A DNA stretch of 37,911 nucleotides from Cryomorpha ignava. GTDB lineage: Bacteria; Bacteroidota; Bacteroidia; Flavobacteriales_D; Cryomorphaceae. Location: assembly GCF_010686655.1 (NCBI RefSeq), contig NZ_JAAGVY010000045.1:1-37911 (forward strand). The letters are read 5' to 3'. The notes under the pieces were generated by a model that ran no database searches, had not been told where the DNA came from, and saw nothing but the letters and a program-made list of their open reading frames with translations. Positions 1-8,624 of the stretch are shown here, one piece after another. A program made the position numbers and the translations under genes. Numbering within the stretch: position 1 is the first letter of the stretch; the number at the start of each line of letters is the position of its first letter.

Positions 1-153
1 GCGGCGCAGAGAAGACGAATGATGGGTTATTGTATCAAATGCATTTGCGAGTTTATCGAAATTTACAGTTTGCACCTTGCAAAGCGCAGTTATAAAAAAG
101 GCGATGAGCTTGATCCGAGCCAGATTAGTCGTGCCCTTAAAATGGGTGTGTAG
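1..153 (+). CDS. 3' end of an unrecognised gene
   Basis: An open frame runs from the first base of the window to a TAG at 151-153, giving 50 residues with no upstream boundary visible. The piece is basic at its start (QRRRMM), has three cysteines close together (YCIKCIC) and ends KMGV. I do not recognise a family. It is the only plus-strand frame at this end of the window, whereas all neighbouring genes are on the minus strand, so it would converge on the T9SS protein gene. The following 287 bases (154-440) hold no convincing gene or terminator. It could be chance coding, because only 50 codons are visible. Confidence 0.3.
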   Translation, partial: AAQRRRMMGYCIKCICEFIEIYSLHLAKRSYKKGDELDPSQISRALKMGV

Positions 154-440
154 TGTTTCGGTTAATTCTGTACTTTTGAAGTTAGCATTGGTTTTCATGT
201 TCTTGAGAGATGTTTGAGAATACCCTTCTAAGATACTGATCACCAATGCTTTATACTAATTTTTTAACATTTAATTTGCTGGTTATCAGCGGGTTATATT
301 TTTGTCATGTACTAAACCTTTCGGCATAAACCCGATGAGTCGCATTTTGATTTTCAACTGCTAACATACGAGCAATCAGAGATAAAACAGCAGTATTAGT
401 ATACACAATCGCTGTGTAAATTTTACCTGCGTCTGACTCA

Positions 441-2588
441 CTATTCTTTTACAATTTGAACAGTTTTTTGACCATCTTTTGATTTTATGTTCAGAAAGTA
501 AACTCCCGGAGCCGCTTTGAAATCTATGCTTGCATTGGCAGTGTTGTGAACTTTTGTGGTATAAATCAGTTTTCCGTTAACGTCGGAAATGGACAAGGTT
601 GCATTAGTAATTGATTTTTCGAATGCGATATATACAATTTCCGTTATAGGGTTTGGATAAACAGTTAGTGTATTGATCTGATCAGGTTCGTTTAAACCTA
701 CGGATATAATGGCAACACATTCTGACGTGCCCACACAACCTCCTTCTGTAATTTCAACTGCGTAGTTCCCATTTGCGGAAGCTGTAAATGATTGATTCGT
801 TGCCCCGATAATGGGTATGTCGTTATTATCACAATCTAACCATTGGTAAGTTCCATTTGCATTATTGGCGGTGATGGTTATCGCGTTAACAGAAGTGGTT
901 ACATCCATATCTACCCAGGAGATTGGCTGCGTTTGTGTAGAAACGTTTCCATAGCCATCTTCATACGTCCAAAGGATCTCTGTAATGGATTGATTGCTTA
1001 CAGGGAAATTCAGATCAGGGTAACCCGTAATTACCTGCCCACAGTCGCCCATGGCCAGGGGGTTAGTAACATCCCAAGCTTGTAGCACGCACAATGCATT
1101 GAGTGGTGGTAAGTCAACATTATAAGGAATCGGGATGGCAGTGGCATAACAGTGAGATAACTTTTGGACCACAATATCATTGTCTCCTAACGCAGTGAAA
1201 GAATGTGTATTTACTCCCGGGTCAAAATCTACGGTGTATGTAAAATACCCTGTGGTATAAACATTCGCGGAAGCATCAACCATTATTGCATTACTAATAT
1301 CGTAAGAATTACTACCATACTGCAATGCCCACACAAAATTTCCGTCTGTATCTAATTTTTGAATAAAAGCGTCAAAACTTCCAATAGAATTGAGATTCAT
1401 TGTATTTGTCCCGGGATCAAAATCCGTTGTTCCCTGAAAGTAACCGGTAGTATAGACACCTCCGGCAGTATCTATAGCTATTGCAAAACCCTCATCGCCA
1501 TACGTACTACCCATGCGCTTTGCCCAAAGAAAATCACCATTCGCATCCAGCTTATTAATAAAAATATCTCTTCCGCCAATCGATGTGAGGCTAAAAGTAT
1601 CAGATCCCGGATCGAAATCAGCGGTATCTTCAAACCAACCTGTGGTATATACATTTTCAAAAGAATCTACAGCTATTGCTTTGCTGCGATCATAAGAATT
1701 ACCACCGATTTGTTTAGCCCAAATAAAATCTCCGTCGGCATCTAATTTCTGAATAAATATATCGTTATAATCTCCAAACGCTTCCAGATTAAAGGTCTCT
1801 GATCCGGGGTCAAAATCTGCTATAGAAGTAAAGTATCCGGTTGTATAAACATGGCCCGAAGCAGCTACGGCTATTGAAGTACCAAATTCAATATCTGTAC
1901 CACCCATTTGTTTGGCCCAAATGAAATTGCCATCCGTATCTAATTTTAAAACATAAATATCCCACCATCCAAATGAGGTGAGGGAATACACATCATTGCC
2001 GGGATCAAAATCTACTGTGCCCAGAAAACTCCCGATCGTATAGACATTTCCCAAAGTATCCAGGGCCAATGATGAAGCAATGGCACCCGCATCTCCTCCG
2101 GTGTGTATGGCCCATTCGAAATTACCGTTGGGATCTAATTTCAAAACATAACCTCCATCTTCGCCAGGGGCCGTAAGGCTATGGTTTTCAGGTCCCGGAT
2201 CGAAATCTATTGTCCCTTGAAAGCTGCCTGCTATAAAAACATCTCCGGCGGCGTCCACGGCTATCGAATTAGCCTTGATATCAAAAGACTGGCCTATCTG
2301 CTTTACCCACAATAAATTCCCATCACCATCTAACTTTTGAATATAAATATCCCACCATCCCACGGCATCGAGGTTAACTATTTCAGGACCAGGATCTAAA
2401 TCTGCCATGCCTTGAAAACGCCCTGCAGTATATACATTGCCATCGGTATCTACAGCAATCGCCTTTCCTTCTTCAGCATTAATTCCTCCCATATGACCCG
2501 CCCATTCAAGTACCGGGATTTGAGCCATTGATTGCATAGAAATTAAGAAGAGGATGCCCACGGCAATGAAATTATTTGTTGTTGTCAT
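441..2588 (-). CDS. Secreted SBBP-type beta-propeller protein with T9SS sorting domain
   Basis: A 715-residue secreted protein, probably a cell-surface or extracellular protein with no assignable reaction. It begins with a signal peptide (hydrophobic stretch ending SMAQ, near residue 25). Seven copies follow of a roughly 60-residue unit of the SBBP/beta-propeller kind, each with AIAVD..GNVYT.G.F and a DFDPG box (one copy is DLDPG) and then IQKLD.DGNF.WAKQ. After the propeller comes a cysteine-containing linker and a C-terminal type A T9SS domain (VYPNP, ending VQIVKE). The track-style start is a GTG at 2597. I chose the ATG at 2588 because the signal peptide starts cleanly there. The DNA repeats of the propeller cover about 1.15-2.56 kb. 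Such proteins are common in Bacteroidota; the ligand is unknown. Confidence 0.85.
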   Translation of the reverse strand: MTTTNNFIAVGILFLISMQSMAQIPVLEWAGHMGGINAEEGKAIAVDTDGNVYTAGRFQGMADLDPGPEIVNLDAVGWWDIYIQKLDGDGNLLWVKQIGQSFDIKANSIAVDAAGDVFIAGSFQGTIDFDPGPENHSLTAPGEDGGYVLKLDPNGNFEWAIHTGGDAGAIASSLALDTLGNVYTIGSFLGTVDFDPGNDVYSLTSFGWWDIYVLKLDTDGNFIWAKQMGGTDIEFGTSIAVAASGHVYTTGYFTSIADFDPGSETFNLEAFGDYNDIFIQKLDADGDFIWAKQIGGNSYDRSKAIAVDSFENVYTTGWFEDTADFDPGSDTFSLTSIGGRDIFINKLDANGDFLWAKRMGSTYGDEGFAIAIDTAGGVYTTGYFQGTTDFDPGTNTMNLNSIGSFDAFIQKLDTDGNFVWALQYGSNSYDISNAIMVDASANVYTTGYFTYTVDFDPGVNTHSFTALGDNDIVVQKLSHCYATAIPIPYNVDLPPLNALCVLQAWDVTNPLAMGDCGQVITGYPDLNFPVSNQSITEILWTYEDGYGNVSTQTQPISWVDMDVTTSVNAITITANNANGTYQWLDCDNNDIPIIGATNQSFTASANGNYAVEITEGGCVGTSECVAIISVGLNEPDQINTLTVYPNPITEIVYIAFEKSITNATLSISDVNGKLIYTTKVHNTANASIDFKAAPGVYFLNIKSKDGQKTVQIVKE

Positions 2589-2640
2589 TTCGTTCACATT
2601 TTAGCCATTGAATGGGATTTTGACGTTAAATATAAACTTT

Positions 2641-2913
2641 TTAAGTTATGTAAGTCCCTTTGGGAACGTAGTTGATTTCCTTCAATTCACAATCGCCATA
2701 GAACACGATGACCGAATAAAACGGAACGGTTTTAAACTGACTGTGCAGGTTTTTTAAGGCTTTAATGTGACTATTGTTCTGCTTAATGGGATTGTAAAAG
2801 CGGTATTTTACTTTGCCGTAGTTAAGCACTTTGGTCCAGGTAGTTCTGTGGCCGTCTCCAGATATCCACCCACTCCACTTCAAATACAATGATCCTTTCT
2901 CTGGTAGCCATGA
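2641..2913 (-). pseudogene. Remnant of a NERD-domain gene (C-terminal half of domain)
   Basis: The frame is open from just after a TAG at 2914-2916 to a TAA at 2641. It contains SGWISGDGHRTTW, FYNPIKQNNSHIKALK and a VIVFYGDCEL-like strand, which is the order seen in the second half of NERD (nuclease-related) domains: W.G.i.g, then fyNPi.Qn..Hi.aL, then vvF. The first half of the domain, with its catalytic acidic and lysine residues, is missing, and no ATG starts the piece; the first usable start is a TTG at 2889. I read it as a 5'-truncated remnant, not a working gene. The family match is by motif order only. Confidence 0.5.
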
Positions 2914-2999
2914 CTATACCAATCTGCGAAAAATCCCCTATGCATGATTGGTTGCAATCGTGAGAACATCGGTGTGATTTTACACTTCTTAAAATTAGG

Positions 3000-3557
3000 C
3001 TATTTCCTCATTAATTTATTCTCAAACTGATGAAGGCCTGAAGACATTCCAACGAGCATAATTCTGTCCGTGTCCGGATAGTCCTTTATGCCGGGAAGTA
3101 CGAGCGTAGAAGCTCCAACGGTCGTGTTGTACTTACTATGAAATGTAAGCTTGCCGGTTTTGGTAGAAACAAGCTTATACTCAACCTTGCAGTCTCTTGT
3201 TTGATTCATGGACTTTAGTAGTTCAATTTTCGCAGACAGGACATAGTCAGCATTGAGACTGGTAATTATTGATTTGTCATTCAAAGTATCAATAGCGCTA
3301 AAGCTGGGAAGCTCGCCGTTATACTTTTCAATGATAAAATTGTATTCTGCCAGTTCTTCTGTGATTACAAAGGTCAACACCTCGTGAACTTCATCGATGG
3401 GTTGGTCAACATGTATTGTAGTGGGCTGTGAAATTATGATTTTAGTTTGTTCAGGGAGTTTAGCAGTTTCATCAATGTATAAAGTTTTACTCCCGAGTGA
3501 TGCGCATGACCATAATATAATGATCAGCAGGGCGAAAAGTAAGGATTTTTGTTTCAT
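3000..3557 (-). CDS. Uncharacterised lipoprotein
   Basis: A 185-residue predicted lipoprotein. The N-terminus is a short signal peptide with a lipobox (IIILWSC, cysteine about residue 18), so it should be lipid-anchored in the cell envelope. The rest alternates short strands (YVLSAKIELL, CKVEYKLVSTKTGKLTF) and ends with a basic tail (KLMRK). The style resembles small periplasmic assembly lipoproteins of the DUF799/GNA1162 sort, but I cannot support a family. It is separated from hsdR by about 80 bases and is transcribed in the same direction, so read-through from the restriction operon is possible. The start ATG at 3557 gives the cleanest signal peptide. Confidence 0.65.
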   Translation of the reverse strand: MKQKSLLFALLIIILWSCASLGSKTLYIDETAKLPEQTKIIISQPTTIHVDQPIDEVHEVLTFVITEELAEYNFIIEKYNGELPSFSAIDTLNDKSIITSLNADYVLSAKIELLKSMNQTRDCKVEYKLVSTKTGKLTFHSKYNTTVGASTLVLPGIKDYPDTDRIMLVGMSSGLHQFENKLMRK

Positions 3558-3639
3558 TGGTTAATTTTAAGGTGTTCGTTTGCTTTGTAGTCGTAATTGA
3601 ATAGCAGCATGTTTTACAGCTTTTAAAAAGTTTCTATCA

Positions 3640-6045
3640 TCAAGCCACCCTCTGCTCATAAAGATGCTCCTGAAATTCTACAAACAGTCTGCTGATATTT
3701 GCAACGTCTCCCAAAATTGCTTTTGCATCTTCTAATGATTGATATTTGTTTGTCAGCAAGATTGGTAGTTTCTCCTGGTCGAGTTCATCCACTCCTGTTT
3801 CAACATATTTGCTCAATACAAAAATTAAAAATTCCTTTTGTTTGTCGTTGAGTAGTGCAAATATTGTTGCTTCTGCTGCTTTCGCTCTGGCTTCTCGTGT
3901 CATTGCGATATAATCGCCATTGAAAACATATTCCAACACATCATAAAGATCGCTTTTCTCCATATCCACCAACTTCTGCAAAGTCAGTAAGTCATCTTTT
4001 GGAAAACCGGCTGCATCTAATTTTTCTAATAATGTTCTTCTTGTTAGCGGATTGCTCCACAGCCTCCGCAATTCTTCTTCATCTTTGAAAAGTCTGGGTA
4101 ATTCACCAAACAGATTATTCAAAAATTCTTCTGCCGAAACAGGCTTGCCATCTGCACTCCAAAATGAAGTTTGAACGGTATGCTGAATGGTTCTTTCCTT
4201 GCCATTGCGCAGTTTTATCTTTACTTTTTTCTTGCAAACACAAGGTCGCTGACCACATTTATAGCAGGGCGGCGGTGGGTCTTGAATGCATATACAAGGA
4301 CTTTGCCCGCATACGCAACAAGGCTGTGGCGGTTCATACGCACACACACAAGGGTTTTGATTGCAGCTTGTGCATATCTCTTCTGCTATCGGTTCACCAT
4401 CCCATTCAGGGTCAGAGAAGTGTTTATAAGCATCTACAAAATCGTAAATCGTAAAAAACTCTTTGCCGTCAAACAGTCTGGTGCCACGCCCAACAATTTG
4501 TTTAAACTCTATCATTGAATTAACCGTGCGAAGCAAAACGATATTCCGGATGTTGCGTGCATCGACTCCTGTTGAAAGTTTCTGCGAGGTAGTTAGGATG
4601 GTTGGCCGTGTTTTTTCGTTGTCCTGAAATTCTCGCAACATTCTTTCACCTTCTTCTCCATCATTGGCGGTTACCCGAACACAATAAAACGGGTCTTTGC
4701 TTTTGGCATTTTGGTTTATCACATCTCTTATCAATGCTGCGTGAGCTTGATTCGCACAGAAAATAATGGTCTTCTCGTTTTGATTGGATTCATCCAAGAA
4801 GATGTTTACTCGCTTCGCTTCACGCTCTACAATTTCGATGCTGCGGTTAAAGTCTTTTTCTTCATAGAGTTTGCCTTCTTCAATTTCGCCTTCCACTATG
4901 GTGTCATCCGAAGTGTAGCGGTAATCGTCTAAGGTGGTTTTGATGCGTTTTACTTTAAAAGGCGTTAAGAAACCGTCATTGATTCCTTCTTTTAGCGAAT
5001 AGATGTAAACAGGATCACCAAAGTATTTGTAGGTGTCCACATTATCATACCTTTTTGGTGTAGCCGTCAAACCCAATTGAACTGCTGGACTGAAATATTC
5101 CAAAATACCCCGCCAATTGCTTTCGTCATTCGCTCCGCCACGATGGCACTCGTCAATGATGATAAAATCAAAATAATCTTTTGGATATTCACCAAAGTAG
5201 GGTGCAGGTTTCCCTTCTGCATCCGTTCCGCTCATAAAGGTTTGGAAAATGGTAAAGAAAATGCTGCCGTTGGTTGGTACTCTTCCTTTTTTCTTAATCT
5301 CACTGGGCTTAATCCGTACCAAGGCATCTTCCGGAAATGCCGAAAACGAGTTGAATGCCTGATTGGCTAAAATGTTTCTATCGGCCAAAAATAAAATGCG
5401 CGGCCTTCTTGCCGGCTCGTTGGGTCGGTGAGCCTGTCGAACCGTCCAACGGGTTTGAAATAATTTCCAAGCGATTTGGAAAGCGATGGCCGTCTTTCCT
5501 GTTCCTGTTGCGAGGGTGAGCAAAATACGTTCACTGCCACTTGCCAAAGCTTCCAAGGTATTATTTACGGCTATTTCCTGATAGTAGCGTAGCTGCCATG
5601 TGCCACTTTTATCTTCAAAGGGAACATTGGCAAATCTCTCTCTCCAATCATTTTGCTCTGCATAGGCTTTATTCCATAGTTGCTCGGGGCTAAGAAAGTC
5701 ATTTACCAAACCTTCTTTGCCTGTTTTCATACAGATTTGGTAAATGGCTTTTCCGTTGGTACTGTAAGTAGTTTCTAATTGTAATTTTTCTGCATATTGC
5801 TTGGCTTGCATTACGCCTTCGCCAACTTCCAACTCATCACTTTTGGCTTCTATTACCGCAAGCTTAATGCCTTTATGTACTAAGATATAATCAGCGATAA
5901 TCTTTTTACCACGACCGCCACCCGATTGAATTTTACCATCAGTAATATGATATTCCCGCAGCACTTTAGAGCCTTCTACAACGCCCCAACCGCAAGCTTT
6001 TAGCTTGGGGTCAATAAGTTCCGCTCTTGTTTCTGCTTCGTTCAT
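3640..6045 (-). CDS. hsdR: Type I restriction enzyme, R subunit (HsdR, EcoEI-like)
   Basis: The motor and nuclease subunit of a type I restriction-modification complex: it translocates DNA using ATP and cuts unmethylated DNA. Visible features, numbered from the ATG at 6045, are an N-terminal PD-(D/E)XK nuclease motif (VIEAKS, about residue 68), Walker A ATGTGKT (179-185), DECH (298-301), LTATPKR, a SF2 motif VI (IVGRGTR) and a C-terminal EcoEI-type domain. The start MNEAETRAELIDPK is typical of the family. An in-frame upstream ATG at 6126 would add 27 residues translated from repeats and would overlap the previous gene. Two oddities stand out. A block at about residues 558-606 has three CxxCxxxPCxC motifs separated by proline-rich linkers. 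Residues about 199-209 (RQAHRPNEPAR) are encoded by an inserted palindrome. It is the last gene of the hsd operon, 19 bases after the GxxExxY gene. Confidence 0.92.
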   Translation of the reverse strand: MNEAETRAELIDPKLKACGWGVVEGSKVLREYHITDGKIQSGGGRGKKIIADYILVHKGIKLAVIEAKSDELEVGEGVMQAKQYAEKLQLETTYSTNGKAIYQICMKTGKEGLVNDFLSPEQLWNKAYAEQNDWRERFANVPFEDKSGTWQLRYYQEIAVNNTLEALASGSERILLTLATGTGKTAIAFQIAWKLFQTRWTVRQAHRPNEPARRPRILFLADRNILANQAFNSFSAFPEDALVRIKPSEIKKKGRVPTNGSIFFTIFQTFMSGTDAEGKPAPYFGEYPKDYFDFIIIDECHRGGANDESNWRGILEYFSPAVQLGLTATPKRYDNVDTYKYFGDPVYIYSLKEGINDGFLTPFKVKRIKTTLDDYRYTSDDTIVEGEIEEGKLYEEKDFNRSIEIVEREAKRVNIFLDESNQNEKTIIFCANQAHAALIRDVINQNAKSKDPFYCVRVTANDGEEGERMLREFQDNEKTRPTILTTSQKLSTGVDARNIRNIVLLRTVNSMIEFKQIVGRGTRLFDGKEFFTIYDFVDAYKHFSDPEWDGEPIAEEICTSCNQNPCVCAYEPPQPCCVCGQSPCICIQDPPPPCYKCGQRPCVCKKKVKIKLRNGKERTIQHTVQTSFWSADGKPVSAEEFLNNLFGELPRLFKDEEELRRLWSNPLTRRTLLEKLDAAGFPKDDLLTLQKLVDMEKSDLYDVLEYVFNGDYIAMTREARAKAAEATIFALLNDKQKEFLIFVLSKYVETGVDELDQEKLPILLTNKYQSLEDAKAILGDVANISRLFVEFQEHLYEQRVA
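5419..5450. repeat. In-frame palindromic repeat inside hsdR
   Basis: An imperfect hairpin with a 5-bp outer stem (GTTGG/CCAAC), a small bulge, a 4-bp inner stem (CGGT/ACCG) and the 11-base centre GAGCCTGTCGA. The same centre, with different stems, occurs in hsdM and, with one or two changes, in hsdS. It keeps the reading frame and lies between the Walker A region and the next helicase strand. Confidence 0.75.
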
Positions 6046-6055
6046 ATTGTCTGAA

Positions 6056-6088
6056 TTAGGATTTTTAGGATTTACTGATTTTAGGATT
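6056..6088. repeat. Three TTAGGATT repeats at the GxxExxY-hsdR junction
   Basis: TTAGGATT occurs at 6056-6063, 6065-6072 and 6081-6088, covering the last codons of the GxxExxY gene and the spacer before hsdR. The spacing is not uniform. The repeats also create the spurious N-terminal extension (NPKNPNSDN) seen if hsdR is started at 6126. Confidence 0.7.
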
Positions 6089-6484
6089 GTTCTTGATGTA
6101 GTCTTCATTGTCTGAATGATTGACATTATACACCCTTTTAAACGCTAAACTTTTTGCTCCAAAATTTATCAGTAATCCAATAGGTAAATTATATGCCTGG
6201 CAGTAGTTCATTGCTTGCGCCAAATGGACTTCTTCCATTTTAATTAATGCTTTAATCTCAACCATAATATTTTCTTCTACGAAAAAATCGACCCTTCGTG
6301 TTCCAATATCAATTCCATCATAAAGAATGGTCATTTCCATTTCACGCTGAAAACCCAAACCTTGCTTCTCCATCTCAATTGCTAAAGCCCGTTGGTAAAT
6401 TACTTCCTGAAAGCCATTACCCAAGGTGCTATGAACTTTCATAGCACAGCCAATAATTTTATGAGTAATATCTTCGTGTTTCAT
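6065..6484 (-). CDS. GxxExxY family protein
   Basis: A 139-residue member of the GxxExxY family. The naming motif is at residues 24-30 (GFQEVIY), followed by MEMTILYDGIDIGTRRVDFFVEENIMVEIKA. The D and E-x-K in that stretch look like a PD-(D/E)XK nuclease-like core, which is the usual structural inference for the family; its biochemical role is not established. It starts one base inside the hsdS stop codon (TAATG) and ends 19 bases before hsdR, so it is embedded in the type I operon although it is not part of the classical enzyme. Members are often scattered as small single genes in Bacteroidota, which fits recent insertion here. Whether it adds a nuclease activity to the system is unknown. 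Confidence 0.8.
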   Translation of the reverse strand: MKHEDITHKIIGCAMKVHSTLGNGFQEVIYQRALAIEMEKQGLGFQREMEMTILYDGIDIGTRRVDFFVEENIMVEIKALIKMEEVHLAQAMNYCQAYNLPIGLLINFGAKSLAFKRVYNVNHSDNEDYIKNNPKISKS

Positions 6485-7767
6485 TACGTTTTCATTTTAA
6501 TCTTATCATCCTTTAATCCAACCCATCCTAATTCAGACACTTTCAATTCCCCCGCAAACGCCTTTTGCAAAATACTCTTTTTTAACTCCTCTAAATCATT
6601 TATTTTTTGTTGGTAAATGGCTTCTAATTTCTTGGTTTCGGTATTTAGGGCATCTAATTTTTGAACGATGGTTTGTTGGGTTTTTAAGGATTTTGGAACA
6701 GGAATAGTAAAATTGACTAAGGTCTTAATTGGTAATTGTGGTTGTGCCGCCCCAGAGACGTGTTTTTTGGTTTGTTCTTTGAAAAGTCCTGAACGAAATA
6801 TTTCAAATAAATAATTAGAAGCTATCCGAAGTTGATTAGGTCTAAAAATCAACATTCCTGAGTTAATTCTTATGTTGTCAAATTCAACTTCATCATTGTA
6901 AACACCAATATTTCCAATAGTTCCACGAGTTGTCATAACAACATCATTTCTTTTCAATTTACCTTTCCCCATAGCTTTGTCCTTAGCTTGGTTTATAAAC
7001 ATTGTTGTATCAAAAGAAAAGCCATTGGGTCTTACATTTTTAGTATTCATAAAAAGGCAATACCCATCGTCTAAAAAATCCTTTTGAGTTGGATAATTTT
7101 TACCTCTATCTCCATCAATAATTTCTACTAAATTATTATCGCCCAACGTCTTCTCCTCCCAACCATCGCCCTGTCCTTGCCCTGAGCGTGTCGAAGGGTC
7201 AAACACCCCCTGCAAATAGCTTTCAAAAAGTTCCTTGGCGTTTTTGAGATTTTGTTCGGCATTGGCTTTTGCCTTGTCTATGGCGGCAAAGGCTTTATCT
7301 AAAATGGAAACAATGCGTTGTTGTTCGGGGAGGGATTTAGGGAATTCTAAAATAACATCTTTTAAAGATGAATTAGAAATAACTGGCTGAGCTGCCTGCC
7401 TTGCATATTCACGCAAGTTTTTAAAGTTCAATAAGTATGTCAGAAAGGAGTGGTCAAAATCAAATTTAAAGTCAGTGATTTTAAAAGCATTATCTGTTAG
7501 CCAAATCATTGCATCCATATGTCTTACATTACCACATAATGCACCAACTCGCCCAATAATCACATTGCTTCCAGAAAGATTATATTCATTATGAAGTCCA
7601 GCAATTCCATTTCCACCGTATACAGGGTACTCTCCATCTTCACTCATCATTTTGCTTGTCAAACCATCTCCACTTTTTAGTTTAAAGCAATCTTCAAGCC
7701 TTTTCCTTTCCCAACCTTTTGGTAACTGAGCTTGTCGGATATGGTAATTGTGCTTGTCGAAATTCAT
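6484..7767 (-). CDS. hsdS: Type I restriction enzyme, specificity subunit (HsdS)
   Basis: The DNA-recognition subunit, 427 residues, with two target-recognition domains in tandem. The first begins at LPKGWERKRLEDCF (about residue 16) and is followed by a conserved helix rich in K, A and E (AIDKAKANAEQNLKNAKELF). The second begins at DGWEEKTLGD (about residue 202) and ends with a second helix (ALNTETKKLEAIYQQKINDLEELKK, given here as its key region) and ILQKAFAGEL. The ATG at 7767 sits directly beside a palindromic repeat that encodes the first residues (NFDKHNYHIRQAQ), and a second copy (FDPSTRSGQGQG) lies just before the second recognition domain. The start overlaps the rhuM-like stop (ATGA) and the stop overlaps the next start. 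The sequence recognised cannot be predicted. Confidence 0.9.
   Translation of the reverse strand: MNFDKHNYHIRQAQLPKGWERKRLEDCFKLKSGDGLTSKMMSEDGEYPVYGGNGIAGLHNEYNLSGSNVIIGRVGALCGNVRHMDAMIWLTDNAFKITDFKFDFDHSFLTYLLNFKNLREYARQAAQPVISNSSLKDVILEFPKSLPEQQRIVSILDKAFAAIDKAKANAEQNLKNAKELFESYLQGVFDPSTRSGQGQGDGWEEKTLGDNNLVEIIDGDRGKNYPTQKDFLDDGYCLFMNTKNVRPNGFSFDTTMFINQAKDKAMGKGKLKRNDVVMTTRGTIGNIGVYNDEVEFDNIRINSGMLIFRPNQLRIASNYLFEIFRSGLFKEQTKKHVSGAAQPQLPIKTLVNFTIPVPKSLKTQQTIVQKLDALNTETKKLEAIYQQKINDLEELKKSILQKAFAGELKVSELGWVGLKDDKIKMKT
7177..7202. repeat. Palindromic repeat between the two HsdS recognition domains
   Basis: The core is at 7180-7198: CCCT, then GAGCGTGTCGA, then AGGG, with a few further pairs outside (TTG/CAA). 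It is in frame and encodes the peptide STRSGQGQG, a hallmark of this repeat when it is translated in Bacteroidota proteins. Confidence 0.75.
7721..7764. repeat. Two palindromic repeat units at the 5' end of hsdS
   Basis: One unit is at 7746-7764 (AATT, GTGCTTGTCGA, AATT: perfect 4-bp stems). A second, degenerate unit is centred on GAGCTTGTCGG at 7728-7738. Together they encode the N-terminal residues of HsdS ahead of the conserved LPKGWE start of the first recognition domain. Confidence 0.65.
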
Positions 7768-7789
7768 ATCAGTTCTGAAATTGAGTTTA
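7764..7789. repeat. Copy 1 of duplicated gene junction (rhuM-like/hsdS)
   Basis: This 26-base stretch matches 8621-8646 at 24 positions. It covers the last codons of the rhuM-like gene (NSISELI, TGA) and the overlapping ATG of hsdS. Confidence 0.85.
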
Positions 7790-8624
7790 TAATATTTTTA
7801 ACGGAATCCTTATCCATTTTAGAAAAAGCGAACCATTTTTTACCCAAGTCTTTTAAGGAGGCACCCAAATGATAAACCTCTTGGTTGTCTATTATCAAAA
7901 AGCGGTCGTGGCTTTTGGTAAAGGCTTTCAGCTCAAAGCCTCCATATTGTTTGCTGGCATGTTCCACGTCTAAAATCAGTTGCTTACTCACCGTTTTGCT
8001 GAGCAAGAGCACGCTTACTTCTTTGTTCTTTTTGGCTAAGTGCGTAAGTGTGTTTTCGTTTATAAAATTATCAATCAATACAATGCTCTGCTTGGCAGAG
8101 CGGATAATTTTAGAGGCTAGTTCGTAAGCGTCAAACACTTGCCCTTCAAAGAAAATGCCTTGTGTGGGGATTAAATGTGCATTTATTTGAAAATCAATCT
8201 TGTTTACTTTGGTTTTCAAAATTTCCATATTGTCTTCCATACGGTTCATTCTGTTGTTAATAGCATATCCTTTTAGCAAATAATCTTTAAGGATATTGTT
8301 TGCCCAAATACGAAACTGCGTTCCTTGTTTAGATTTTACTCTGTAGCCAACTGAGATAACAACATCCAGGTTGTAGTATTCAATCTTGCGCTTTACGGTT
8401 CTGTCGCCTTCTTTTTGAACTGTCAAGGAATCCTTGACGGTTGACTCTCTATTTAATTCCCTTTCCTTAAAACAATTATTGATATGCAAGCTTATGTTCT
8501 GCTTGGTTTGATGGAATAAGGTAGCCATTTGTTGTTGCGAAAGCCAAACGGTTTCATCCTCAATTCTTACTTCAATATGCTCGGCAAGTTCATCAGGGCG
8601 ATATAAAATGATTTCATTTTTCAT
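7764..8624 (-). CDS. RhuM-family protein with C-terminal PLD-like region
   Basis: A 286-residue member of the virulence RhuM family, frequently found within type I restriction operons; its function is not known. The N-terminal half carries the family features ETVWLSQQQMATLF, NISLHINNCF, YYNLDVVISVGYRV and QFRIWA.NIL..Y, which suggest a helix-turn-helix-like DNA-binding fold. The C-terminal half (QVFDAYELASKIIRSAKQSIVLIDNF, SHDRFLIID) looks like a phospholipase-D/DUF1669-style sensor fold with a single HxxF-type motif in place of a full catalytic HKD. It overlaps both neighbours by ATGA. Its last seven residues, NSISELI, are identical to the end of HsdM because the gene junction is duplicated, which implies that the gene was inserted between hsdM and hsdS. 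Confidence 0.8.
   Translation of the reverse strand: MKNEIILYRPDELAEHIEVRIEDETVWLSQQQMATLFHQTKQNISLHINNCFKERELNRESTVKDSLTVQKEGDRTVKRKIEYYNLDVVISVGYRVKSKQGTQFRIWANNILKDYLLKGYAINNRMNRMEDNMEILKTKVNKIDFQINAHLIPTQGIFFEGQVFDAYELASKIIRSAKQSIVLIDNFINENTLTHLAKKNKEVSVLLLSKTVSKQLILDVEHASKQYGGFELKAFTKSHDRFLIIDNQEVYHLGASLKDLGKKWFAFSKMDKDSVKNIINSISELI

Noticed and set aside
6046-6126. Longer hsdR start at 6126
   Set aside because: The added 27 residues are translated from TTAGGATT repeats and overlap the previous gene; the ATG at 6045 begins the usual MNEAETRAEL start.
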